A DNA stretch of 64,000 nucleotides from Cyanophora paradoxa (Eukaryota > Glaucocystophyceae > Cyanophorales > Cyanophoraceae): the NCBI GenBank assembly GCA_004431415.1, contig QPMI01000522.1, positions 62,001-126,000 of the forward strand, written 5' to 3'. The notes below the pieces were generated by a model that made no database searches, had not been told where the DNA came from, and worked only from the letters and a program-made list of their open reading frames with translations. This document shows, piece after piece, positions 11,601 through 21,660 of the stretch; within the stretch, counting starts at the first letter, position 1; every line of letters begins with the position of its first letter. Position numbers and translations under genes: made by a program.

Positions 11601-14600
11601 CTCGGCGTCTGCGTCGGCGACGCGCTCGGCGACGGGGTGACCCCAGAGGACGGGCTCGGGCTCGGCGTCTCCGTCGGCGACGCGCTCGGCGACGGGGTGA
11701 CCCCAGAGGACGGGCTCGGGCTCGGCGTCTGCGTCGGCGACGCGCTCGGCGACGGGGTGACCCCAGAGGACGGGCTCGGGCTCGGCGTCTCCGTCGGCGA
11801 CGCGCTCGGCGACGGGGTGACCCCAGAGGACGGGCTCGGGCTCGGCGTCTCCGTCGGCGACGCGCTCGGCGACGGGGTGACCCCAGAGGACGGGCTCGGG
11901 CTCGGCGTCTGCGTCGGCGACGCGCTCGGCGACGGGGTGACCCCAGAGGACGGGCTCGGGCTCGGCGTCTGCGTCGGCGACGCGCTCGGCGACGGGGTGA
12001 CCCCAGAGGACGGGCTCGGGCTCGGCGTCTCCGTCGGCGACGCGCTCGGCGACGGGGTGACCCCAGAGGACGGGCTCGGGCTCGGCGTCTCCGTCGGCGA
12101 CGCGCTCGGCGACGGGGTGACCCCAGAGGACGGGCTCGGGCTCGGCGTCTCCGTCGGCGACGGGCTGGGCGACGGGCTCGGGCTCGGCGTCTCCGTCGGC
12201 GACGGGCTGGGCGACGGGCTCGGGCTCGGCGTCTCCGTCGGCGACGGGCTGGGCGACGGGCTCGGCCTCGGCGTCTCCGTCGGAGACGGGCTGGGCGAAG
12301 GGCTCGGGCTCGGCGTCTCCGTCGGCGACGGGCTGGGCGACGGGCTCGGGCTCGGCATCTCCGTCGGCGACGGGCTGGGCGACGGGCTCGGGCTGGGCGA
12401 CGGGCTCGGGCTCGGCGACGGGCTCGGGCTGGGCGACGGGCTCGGGCTGGGCGACGGGCTCGGGCTGGGCGACGGGCTCGGCGTCTCCGTCGGCGACGGG
12501 CTGGGCGACGGGCTCGGGCTGGGCGACGGGCTCGGGCTAGGCGACGGGCTCGGGCTGGGCGACGGGCTCGGGCTGGGCGACGGGCTCGGGCTGGGCGACG
12601 GGCTCGGGCTGGGCGACGGGCTCGGGCTCGGCGACGGGCTCGGGCTGGGCGACGGGCTCGGGCTGGGCGACGGGCTCGGTTTGGGCGACGGGCTCGGGCT
12701 GGGCGTCTCCGTCGGCGACGGGCTGGGCGACGGGCTGGGCGACGGGCTCGGGCTCGGCGTTTCCGTCGGCGACGGGCTGGGCGACGGGCTCGGGCTGGGC
12801 GACGGGCTCGGGCTGGGCGACGGGCTCGGGCTGGGCGACGGGCTCGGGCTGGGCGACGGGCTCGGGCTGGGCGATGGGCTCGGCGTCTCCGTCGGCGACG
12901 GGCTGGGCGACGGGCTCGGCGTCTCCGTCGGCGACGGGCTGGGCGACGGGCTCGGGCTGGGCGACGGGCTCGGGCTAGGCGACGGGCTCGGGCTGGGCGA
13001 CGGGCTCGGGCTCGGCGTTTCCGTCGGCGACGGGCTGGGCGACGGGCTCGTGCTGGGCGACGGGCTCGGGCTGGGCGACGGGCTCGGGCTGGGCGACGGG
13101 CGGCTGGCGCGGCTCGGTGGCGACGGGCTCGGGCTGGGCGACGGGCTCGGGCTGGGCGACGGGCTCGGGCTGGGCGACGGGCTCGGGCTGGGCGACGGGC
13201 TCGGGCTGGGCGACGGGCTCGGGCTGGGCGACGGGCTCGGGCTGGGCGACGGGCTCGGGCTGGGCGACGGGCTCGGGCTGGGTGACGGGCTGGGAGTCGG
13301 TGTTACGGAGGAGGTTGTGAAAGTCGTGGTTGCGTTAGCGCCGTTTCCAGCGCTGTTCTGCGCCCTTACGTAGACCGTGTACGATGTGGCGGCAGACAGA
13401 CTCGTTAGAGTGTAGTTGAAGACGCCGGGGCCAAGCGAAGCGACCTGAGCCGTCCCAAGAAAGACGGTGAATCCGGTGACTGGCACGCCGCCGCTGTCCG
13501 CTGGGCTGCTCCACGAGACGCTGGCGCTTGAAGAGGAGATTCCGCTGACGGACAAGGCCGTGGGCGCCGTCGGAAGGTCGGGCGGCGTCGTGTAGGTGAT
13601 CGTACCGCTGGGGTCGCTGGCCCCGGCATCGTTACTGCAGGTCGCGTTCAGATAGTAGGTCGTGTAGCGAGTGAGGCCCGAGATGCTTCCGGTGTACACT
13701 CCGGCCGCCAGCGAGAGCGTCTGCGTGCTCCCCGACGAGCTCGTCACGTAGACCGTGCAGCCTGGGGCGGGCTCAGGGAAGCAATGGGAGGCAGATCGAG
13801 GCTCCAGGGAGCAAGCGCACCGATGGAGTTGAGGTTGCCCATGTTGGGGGCCACCGTGACTACGATGGTGGTGGGCGAGCCGCTGCCGGTCAACGACGGC
13901 GGATTGGGCTGCGGAGGGGCGGCGTCAGGCGGCGCGGCGAGGGGTGCTGCACGTGGCCGGCTAGTGTGCACGATCGGAGCTGAATGAAAGGCATGCGAGG
14001 CGGCAGCGGCGCGCACCCGCTGGACGCCGCGGGCGACCCGCACGCGGTTGCCCGCCTTCTCCGAGAAGACCAGCGTCCCGCCGTCCACCGTCGTGAGGAA
14101 CCCCGGCTGGTTGAGCCCGAGGGTGACGCCCGCCAGCGCTGCGCGATTCGGTGCGTCGGCGGGCGGACGAGGGACGCGAGTGCGACGCGAGCGCGCACCT
14201 ATTCCGTTGACGGTCGAAGAGCTCGCCGACAATAGCTCCGTGAGGGACGCGTTGCTGCAGAGACGCCACGCCGCGTAAGGCGAATGGTGCCGCTTGCCGG
14301 AAAGCAGGCAAGCTTACGTGGTGATTGTCGTATTGGCGTGCATGAGCGTGCTGTTACCTCCCGCTGCATACGAGACGATCCACAGAATGCCCCTGCGGAC
14401 GGTTTCTCGTTGGGGAGATTCCAAGAAAAGGGCGCAGGTGAGGCGGACGTGGACTGCTCAATCTCCATCGAGTAGGTGTTGGCCGAGGTCAGCTTAGCTG
14501 CGTCCGTGATCCACGTCTCCGAGAAGCCTGCAGCGGCATTGTCTGCGACCAGTTGTTTCAAGAGCGAAGCTGGTGCGTACCTGTGGCGGTGACCTTGCGA

Positions 14601-15761
14601 ATTCTATTGCATCCAGCATCGAGTACGTAAAGACGCTGCGAAAGACGGTGTGAGTGGGCTCTGGCGAGTAAGGGGCGGGCGGAGTCGATCAAATGACGTG
14701 GTACCTGTTGGGAGGCGTGCCAGGCGAGAGCCAGGAGGTTTGTAAACGTCACACTCTGCTTATTCGTGGTGCTATCAAAACAGCCCGGCGTGGTTTTTCC
14801 AGTTAACAGATTCACCGCATTGAGTGCTCCTGTGTCTTGTGAGCAGCGCCCGCGCTCGTGAGGCACCGAGCGGCCTGCGCACCGGCGCTGATCGAGCCGG
14901 ACGCGATCTGTATCATGTCCAGCACAGTGAAGATTGTGGGCAGGCCACTGATCGATTCGACCCCGATATCTGATGCCGAGTACGACACGGAGTTGCCCAG
15001 CCCCTGGGCACTCGACACCTCGGCTGCGTAACGCCAAACGGAATGAGTTAGCTGCGCTGGCGAGTCTTTCGTCCTGCAAATCCCGCACCCGTCGCCAGGT
15101 TAACGCGGCGCCACTTCCTGCTTTTCGGCTCCGAGTCGTACAGAAAGAGGAAGTCGGAGACCGAGTCGTAAAGCAGGCCCACTGGGGCGCTGAAGCTCGC
15201 CCATGTCCCGAGCCCCTCCGTAATCCCCGCGCACGAGCCGCCGGCGATCACGGTGGACGTGAGGGAGGCTTCACGAGGCGCGCAAGAAGACGTCAGAAGC
15301 GGCGCGGGGCGCGCGGGGCGCGCGGGGGATTCAGGGCGCCGACCGGCGGTGTACGTCAGCGACGTGTAGTTTCTGATGGCCCGCAGCGCGCAGTTGTCCA
15401 TGATGTAGAGCGTCGAGCGGCCAGGCGCATAGGCGGACCCTGTGGGGCGGGGTCTGGGCGAGGGCCGAAGCGGCTTCCCGCCCGGCGCTCGCACCTTGGA
15501 TGTTCGTGAAGGTGGCGGAGGAGCACACCCCGCCGGCCGTGCCTGTGGCCCCAGTTCCGCACAGCGTTCCCAGCTGGAGCACGCAGGGCAGCGCTGCGAG
15601 AGGGATCAGACGGAGCGAAAGCAGGGCCCTCCCGGAGCGAGCGGACCGCTTCCTGTACATGAGAAGGCGCCCGACACGCTAACTTGTGCACGCGTAGGGG
15701 CAATGCACAGGACCGCGAGGAGGAGGCCTAGGAGCGCGTAGACCCTGCAGCTGGAGCTCAT
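4181..15761 (-). CDS. giant NHL / fibronectin III / Pro-Ser-rich multi-pass membrane protein
   Basis: One long multi-exon gene is inferred; most exon edges are not resolved. The start at 15761 ([19 protein letters not shown]) is a clear signal peptide followed by a Cys-containing region. Next come NHL-like beta-propeller repeats ([45 protein letters not shown]) at about 15500-14600, one or two FN3 domains at 13750-13330, and a Pro/Ser segment of more than 1,500 residues at 13300-8460. After that come a globular segment ([20 protein letters not shown]), a helix ([19 protein letters not shown]), two helices at 7437-7240, a long charged low-complexity region at 7000-5000, and more helices ([38 protein letters not shown]). 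It ends at 4181. The likely role is a cell-surface adhesion or sensing protein with a Pro/Ser stalk. Whether it is one gene or two (split at the charged region) is uncertain. Confidence 0.6.
8464..8969. repeat. 18-bp minisatellite encoding (PS)n on the minus strand, with many small indels
   Basis: The unit gacgggctcgggctgggc recurs about 28 times. On the minus strand it reads Ser-Pro-Ser-Pro-Ser-Pro. Several units lack one to three bases (for example near 8634, 8748, 8790 and 8861), which changes the frame within the array. The array forms the membrane-proximal part of the Pro/Ser stalk. Confidence 0.9.
8970..12150. repeat. 60-bp coding minisatellite, about 53 units (20-residue [21 protein letters not shown] on minus strand)
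   Basis: From about 8970 the sequence repeats with a strict 60-base period to about 10320 and again from 10737 to 12150. The middle part (10321-10736) is shifted by losses of two, two, one and one bases in G or C runs, six in total. Units differ by a few substitutions (CAG/GAG codon giving Gln or Glu, GGA/AAG variants, gaag versus gacg). The order of variants at 10021-10320 reappears at 11101-11400, so a block of 18 units has been duplicated. The coding strand is minus, where each unit gives 20 residues rich in Pro and Ser. Confidence 0.95.
12151..13300. repeat. mixed 18-bp and 30/36-bp minisatellite encoding Pro/Ser stalk start
   Basis: Units of gacgggctcgggctgggc alternate with ggcgtctccgtcggcgac blocks. 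On the minus strand they encode PSPSPS interspersed with SPTETPS. This is the N-terminal part of the Pro/Ser stalk, directly after the FN3 domain. Confidence 0.9.
13330..13747 (-). other. fibronectin type III domains before the Pro/Ser stalk
   Basis: Reading the minus strand, about 140 residues contain a typical FN3 pattern: [60 protein letters not shown] and a final TTTFTTSS. A preceding partial FN3 ([19 protein letters not shown]) lies upstream. The domain runs straight into the Pro/Ser repeats without an intron. Confidence 0.8.
14600..15660 (-). other. NHL-like repeat region of the giant minus-strand gene
   Basis: Exons in this part encode repeating blocks of the form LY(I/V)xDxxxxxxRxx, typical of one blade of an NHL propeller. 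The three clearest are near 15420 ([14 protein letters not shown]), 15160 ([17 protein letters not shown]) and 14610 ([14 protein letters not shown]). Between them are Gly/Ala-rich loops such as [20 protein letters not shown]. The first intron is best read with donor after CTGS and acceptor before [13 protein letters not shown], a 53-nt intron. NHL propellers usually bind proteins or sugars outside or inside cells. Here the signal peptide places them outside. Confidence 0.6.
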
Positions 15762-16811
15762 CCGCCAGTGCCGGTGCCTCAGTCGGCTGCGATGTCGCAG
15801 ACTCCTCTCTTGCTGCGCTGCAAGAGAAGAGGAGGCGGCCTTCCCAGCGCGTGGCCGGGCTTCCCAGCGAGGCGCCTCCATTGTGCACCTGCGGCCTGTG
15901 GCCGCTGGCGCTCTGCTACCTTCGTCTGATATGGCTCATCGCTTCCGCACACTCCCTGCAGGTCAAGGCCGCACGGCCCTGATCCGGTCTATCTAAGTTG
16001 GAGCAGTCACTGCAGCCTAACCGGGGCTGAAGGTAGCTTGAGCGACGCTGTTGTGCTGCTTTCTATGCCAATGACCACAGCGCCCAGTGGACAGCCGGTA
16101 GAGCGCAGACACTCGCCGAGTCGGAGTTGGCAGCTCTGTGAGCCGATGTGAAATTGAAATTGCAGTTTCGCTCAGCAAGCTACGCTGTTGTGTTTGCTTC
16201 TGAATCCACGACGCTCGCCCTGCGATGTAGAGAGTTGCCTGATATGTGAATGTTATACCCGGCTCGGATGCCTTGCAGCCCTCTGAGCAGCCTTCAGTCC
16301 CTCTGAATTAAATATTCGGCACGTCGACACGCTGGCACTGCTGGCACTCGCTACTACTTGAGTCGCTAGCGCTCTCTTCGAATTAGATCTCTCGATATCG
16401 ATCTCCCACAACGCTCAAGCGGCTAGCGCTTCGAATTCAAGCGTCACGCTGCCATGGCCACGCTGACACTGTGACACACAGTGGCCCCAGCCCGGCGGGC
16501 CTGACGAACGACACGCTAGCGCTGGCAACCTGTAGCTGGCACATGCTAACATCTATAGCTAGTGGCTGGCGCCAGACCCCAGGCACGCCTCGGAACTTCG
16601 AACGTCGACCGAGTCGAAAGCGGCACAGGAACGAGCTCGAGGGGCCAGGTGTTATTATACAGAGGCCGACGGGGAATGGGAGGAAGGAGACGAGGAGTAA
16701 AGGAGCACGAAAGAGCTGGAGATGGCGCACGGAGGGGAGGAGAAGCCGTGGGGATGGGATTGCAGGTAAGGGAAGGATAAGGGGGGAGGAGCGACGAGGG
16801 AGAGGGGCGCG
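15762..16811. other. intergenic region upstream of the giant minus-strand gene
   Basis: About 1 kb between the signal-peptide ATG of the giant gene and the 3' end of proteasome alpha4. There are short open frames on both strands but none with recognisable content. Palindromic GAATTC/TCGA-rich text lies at 16380-16445 and resembles that before the aldolase. It must contain the promoter of the giant gene; no motif is identified. Confidence 0.45.
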
Positions 16812-17996
16812 CTACTCGGTGGGCGCGGGCGGGCTAAGGAGGTTCGCTTCCTTTAGCAAAGCGTCCACCTCCGTGTGCGTCAGCATCTTGTACACGACGT
16901 CGTCGCCCTTCTTCGTCAGAGTCGAGAACTCGACTGCAAGCGAGCGGAGAACGTAAGGCACGCGCTCGATACGAACGAGACGCATAGTGCGCACGCTTCT
17001 CAGCCGTGAGGCTCGTGCTGTCCATTGTCTTGCTCATGATCTTCACGGCCAGCTGCAGTGCGTCTTTAAGGCTCATGTCCGCTTTGTAGTCCGTCCGAAG
17101 GATGGACTGCGCCGCCGAGTTGTTTGCGCCAATTGCGGTCGCCTTCCAGCCGCCGTAGTTCCCGCTGGGGTCGCTCTGGTACAGCTGGAAGCCGTAGTGC
17201 CTGTCCCAGCCACCGAAAAGGAACGACACGCCGAAAGGCCGCTGGCCTGCGTACGTGGAGTGCCAGTGGATCAGAAGCCGAGCTAGCGCACAAAGAAAAA
17301 GGAGCCGGGGCCCTAGCAACGGGGCGGAATGTGGACATGCAAAGAGTGGGCCTCCATTCAGGGGGGGAAAGCGCGTGGCGAGCGCGCATGGCTAGCTATA
17401 CGCGCCAGTAGGAAAACCCAGCAAGGCGCACCTCCGTACTGCGTGTAGCCCTGCTTGAGGTCGGACACCTGTTGCAGGAGCTGCTCGACCGGCATGGGCT
17501 CCTGATACGCGAACGTGTAGCGCTGGGCGGCGAGGCGGGAGTAGTTGACGAGGATATTGGCGTCCGAGGTGATGCCGGCGACCGCGCAAGCGATGTGCTC
17601 GTCGATCTTGTACATTTTCTCGCTGGACTTGGACGGGTCGAGCAGCGGCGAGGTGATCTTCTTCTCCGCAGCGAGCACTATGCCGTCGGTGGCGAGAATA
17701 CCAAGCGCCGCGCCCGCGTGGCTGATGGCCTCCATCGCGTACTCGACCTGGTAGAGCCGACCTGCGCGGTCATCCATTCGGGTCAATTGCGCCGCACAGG
17801 AGGGAGCCGGGCGAGCGACGGACCCTCCGGCGAGAAGATGGTCGTGCGACTGTCATATCTCCTCGCCTGTGGCACGCGGGGGGAGGCGGTCAGCGAGCGT
17901 CCAGACAGAGCCCGCACAGACGGGCGGAGGAGGCGGTCAGCGTGCAGCCGGACTCCCTGCTCAGCTGGCCGCTCAGCGCTGGAGCCCACGAACCAT
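16812..17996 (-). CDS. PSMA4: 20S proteasome subunit alpha type-4
   Basis: It is a non-catalytic alpha-ring subunit of the 20S proteasome. Exons on the minus strand: 17996-17994, 17866-17824, 17761-17432, 17246-16995, 16933-16812, all GT-AG and in phase, giving 249 residues, the family length. The N-terminal signature [14 protein letters not shown] is followed by [16 protein letters not shown], then [53 protein letters not shown] and a C-terminal EVDALLKEA. The first exon consists of the ATG alone, with the donor GTTCGT directly after it and Ala at position 2. Its start lies 148 bp from the divergent uL2 gene, so the two probably share a promoter. The long Lys/Glu tail found in animals is reduced to LLSPPAPTE. 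Confidence 0.96.
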
Positions 17997-18144
17997 GTTT
18001 AAGCGCGGCCTCGAAAATGGGGGTACGACGCGTCGGGAAGGGGGAGGCGACGGGCGCCGGGTAGGGGCTCAGACGAGGCTGAAAAGGTGATCGCGGGACC
18101 CTGCTGCGGCGGCTGTGCAGGCGCGACTGACAGCGCGGTTGCAG
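17997..18144. promoter_or_regulatory. bidirectional promoter between proteasome alpha4 and uL2
   Basis: Only 148 bases separate the start codons of these divergent housekeeping genes, so both promoters and 5' leaders must lie here. No TATA box is visible; the text is GC-rich with a GGGGGTACGACGCG patch near 18020. The assignment follows from the gene positions. Confidence 0.6.
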
Positions 18145-19297
18145 ATGGGACGCGTCGTTCGCGGCCAGCGTAAGGGTGCGGGCTCTATTTTCACGGTATG
18201 TGGGCCCGACCTGTCGCCACCCCGGGACCGCGCCTTGACGCGCCGCTCGCTAGGCCCACGTGCACCGGCGCGTCGGTGCTGCCAAGTTCCGGCACATCGA
18301 CTTCGCCGAGCGCAATGGCTACATCAAGGGCATCGTGAAGGAGATCATCCACGACCCCGGCCGTGGTGCTCCGCTCGCGGTCGTCCAGTTCCGCAGCCCC
18401 TACAAGTACAAGCTGGTGAAGGAGAAGTTCATCGCTGCTGAGGGCCTGCACAGCGGCCAGTTCATCTACTGCGGCAAGAAGGGTTCGCTCCCGCAGGCCG
18501 CCCGGCGCTCTAGGGCCCGTGCATGGGTTTCTTATCGTTAGCGATCACCTTAATGCACTCTTTCCTCGCCCCCGCCCGCCCGTGCTAGCTTTCTTCGCGA
18601 CTGGCGGCTGTGTGCTGACAACTTTCTCCTCTCCCGCTGCGCCCCTCCTTCCACTTCTCTCGCGCAGCGACCCTGAGCGTTGGCAACGTTCTTCCCGTCG
18701 GCCTCATGCCCGAGGGTACCATCATCTGCAACGTTGAGGCGAAGGTCGGCGACCGCGGCACCCTCGGCCGCGCGTCGGGCGACTACGCCACCATCATCGC
18801 CCACAACCCGGATGAGGGCATCACCCGCGTCAAGCTCCCGTCGGGCTCGAAGAAGGTCATCCCCTCGGGGTGCCGTGCCATGGTCGGCCTCGTCGCCGGC
18901 GGTGGCCGCATCGACAAGCCGATGCTGAAGGCCGGCCGCGCTCACTACAAGTACCGCGCCAAGCGTAACGCCTGGCCGCGCGTGCGTGGTGTGGCTATGA
19001 ACGTGCGTCCCTGCCCAGCCCAGCCCCGCCCGCCCTCCCCGCGCGCCTCCTGAGCCTTGGACGCCCCGCAGCCCGTGGACCACCCGCACGGTGGTGGTAA
19101 CCACCAGCACATTGGCCACCCGTCGACTGTCCGCCGCGACACCTCGGCTGGTGCCAAGGTCCGCCGTGCCCTCCCTCCCCTTCGGGACGCAGCTGACTCG
19201 AACCGCCTGCACCCAGGTCGGTCTCATTGCGGCTCGCCGCACTGGCCGTCTCCGCGGTACCAAGCAGGTCACCGCTGGCGGTGCCAAGGACCAGTAA
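18145..19297 (+). CDS. RPL8: 60S ribosomal protein uL2 (L8)
   Basis: Cytosolic large-subunit protein next to the peptidyl transferase centre. Exons: 18145-18195, 18254-18482, 18668-19002, 19072-19158, 19217-19297, in phase, 260 residues. It begins [17 protein letters not shown] and contains [108 protein letters not shown], the conserved His-rich loop [13 protein letters not shown] and the end [11 protein letters not shown]. The eukaryotic form is recognised by the [14 protein letters not shown] block. It is divergent from proteasome alpha4 and convergent with murF, with 242 bp between stop codons. Confidence 0.98.
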
Positions 19298-19539
19298 GCG
19301 CTCACCCAGCGCTAGGGCGGTTGCCCGATCAGCATGCGCCCAGACGTGCCGTCCCTCCATCATTTCTGACGAATGCAAGCCTCGCATTTCTTCTATTCCC
19401 GCCGAGGGCGCCCACTGGTTTGTGCGGGGGTGGGGGCCGGGGCGGCTGGGGGTCGGGCAAAGCTGGGGATGCATGAATTCAAAGCTACACTCAATAACAT
19501 CGCGGGGAAAGGGGAAAGGGTCTGCGCGCCCGGCCGCGG

Positions 19540-21623
19540 CTACGCGCCGCGCCGCTTGGCGAGAAGTAGGGGTACCCGGAAGAGGCCGACCGAGTTGGAG
19601 GCCTTGAAGAGGACGCGGTCTCCGGGCCGGAGGAAGCCGTCGAGCGCCTCCACGAGCGCCTCGGGCTGCGGATGGCGTGTGGCGTCAGGTCGGAAGTGTT
19701 ATACGCAAGATCAAATTAAGGCTTAGAACGAGGGCCGCACGTTGTCGAAGGTGTCGGAGGGCCCGCCGTAGCCGCGGGCGAGGGCGGCGGTCTCGTCCGA
19801 GAAGAGGGCCCCGCCCTCGTCGGCCGGCTCGCGGCCCTCCGGGTCGGGCTGGAGCACGAAGAGGTGCTCGACGCCGCAGGCGGCGGCCTTGCGGCCCGTC
19901 TCCTCGTGGAGGGGCAGGGCGTGCACGCCCAGCTCGCCCATGCGCCCCAGCACCGCGATCCGCCGACCGGCCGGCTCCCACGCAGTCCCCGCCAGCAGCT
20001 CCAGTGACGCCGCCATCGACTCCGGCCCGGCGTTGTAGGACTCGTCGAGGACGAGTACCCCCCCGGGGAGCTCCGAGCGGCCGGAGCGGCCGCCGGGGAC
20101 CTGCACGTCCACGCGGCGCCCGTCCGCGAGGCCGCGCCAGTCGAGGCCCGCGAACCGGGCCACGCCGACGGCGGCGAGGAGGTTCATCGCGTTGTGGCGG
20201 CCCGCCAGCGGCATGGGCAGCCGCACGCCCTCCACCTCCACCGTGCCCGCCCCCTCGTCGAACGCGCCCCTCAGGTTCCCCGCCTCCAGCCCTGCGCCGG
20301 GCATCCGTGATCAGCGGAGGACGGGCTCTGGGAAGGACCGCGCAGCCGCCGCCCGCGCACCATAGAGGCAGGTCCTCGCGGGGTCGTCCCTCGCCCAGAC
20401 CTGAGGGGGCCGGCGTCAAGGCCATGGAGCCGGCCCGGGACCCCTTCGGATCCCGCCCCGCCCCCGCACCTCGGCGGCGCGCCGCATGAGGTACTCCTCC
20501 TCGGCGCTCAGGACGGCCACGCCCGAAGCGGGGTCAAGAGCCTCCAGCAGCTCGCACTTGGCCTGCGCGCCGCGGCGGTCGGTCGAAGTCGACCAGGCGG
20601 CGCCGCCGCCGGCGCGGGGCGGCGGGGCGGGCGGACGATGGCGATGTTCTCGCGGGAGCCCAGCCTGCCGATGTGCATCGTGCCGACGTTCGTAATGACG
20701 CCCACCGTCGGCCGCGCAACGTCAGCGAGCTCGGCGATCTCTCCCAGCGCCCGCATGCCCATCTCCACGACGGCGAACCTGCGCGGCGCGCCGCCACGGC
20801 CTCGCATTCAAATTCGCGCTCTCCTGGGCCGGCGCGCGCGAATGCTGAGGAGGGTCTCGAGCACCTGTGCGACGAATCGAGGCCGAGGAGCGTCTTAGGG
20901 ACGCCGATCTCGTTGTTGAAGTTGGCCGCGCTGCGTAGGACGGAGCCGCCGCTCAGGCTCTCCAGCACGGCGGAGACCAGCTCCTGCGTGCGGAGAGACG
21001 GATAAGCGCGAGGAAAGGAGCGCAGTGCGCAGCGCAAGGTCGCCCGCGCGCTACACGCTCGCCTTCGTGGTCGTCTTCCCGACGGAGCCCGTGATGCCTA
21101 TGACTGGGATGTCGAAGCGCTCCCGCCACCAGCGGCCGATCGCCTGATAGGCCCGGAGCGTGCTAGGGACGACGATCTGCGGCACAGGAGAGCCGTCGTC
21201 GCTGGAGACCTCCCGCTCCGTCACAGCAATCGATGCGCGGGACTTCACCGCCCCGGCCGCGAAGTTGTTCCCGTCGAAGCTGCCGCCGCGTAGAGCGACA
21301 AACAGGTTGCCGGGAACGAGCTCGCGCGTGTCCGTCGTCACGCCGGCGGCCACCGTCTTGGCGGACGCGTCCCCGAGCTGCGCGATGCGGCCGCCGGTGA
21401 CCTTGGCGAGCTCCTCGACGGAGATCTGGAACGCTCCAGGCTTGGTCGACGCCTCGACGACACCGGGGCGCGCCTCGCGGCCACCGTGCGCGGTGCGCTG
21501 CCGACGGCGCGCGACCGGGGCCGCGCACAGGCGTACGTGTCGGCGCGGCGCATCCAGGCGCTGGCCGGTGCGCCAGGAGCCCGCCGGGGGCGCCGGGACG
21601 GCCTGGAAGGCGGTCGGGTCCAT
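19540..21623 (-). CDS. murF: UDP-N-acetylmuramoyl-tripeptide--D-alanyl-D-alanine ligase (MurF)
   Basis: MurF adds D-Ala-D-Ala to the UDP-MurNAc-tripeptide using ATP. Minus-strand exons: 21623 (or in-frame ATG at 21674)-21057, 20983-20865, 20778-20637, 20562-20470, 20400-20361, 20291-19741, 19665-19540, all GT-AG and in phase, about 545 residues. After about 55 Arg/Ala-rich residues that may be an organelle transit peptide come the substrate domain ([33 protein letters not shown]), the P-loop [45 protein letters not shown] and [13 protein letters not shown]. The C-terminal domain has [39 protein letters not shown] and [14 protein letters not shown]. Bacterial MurF usually ends in Lys-Gly-Ser-Arg here, so the last motif is slightly changed. 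Introns show the gene is nuclear. Start choice: 21623 avoids overlap with the divergent ATPase-inhibitor gene. A plastid role is inferred. Confidence 0.92.
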
Positions 21624-21660
21624 CTGTACCCGTGTTTCCACACTTTCTCTGTACCCGAAA

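Noticed and set aside
8970-12150. Regular repeats resembling a CRISPR array
   Set aside because: The units are contiguous 60-bp tandem copies without unique spacers, lie inside a coding exon and are in a eukaryotic genome.
9003-13373. Long plus-strand open frames rich in Gly/Leu/Asp/Val (440 and 878 codons)
   Set aside because: They are the antisense reading of the Pro/Ser minisatellite. The minus strand joins FN3 and signal-peptide exons, and the plus reading has no conserved flank.
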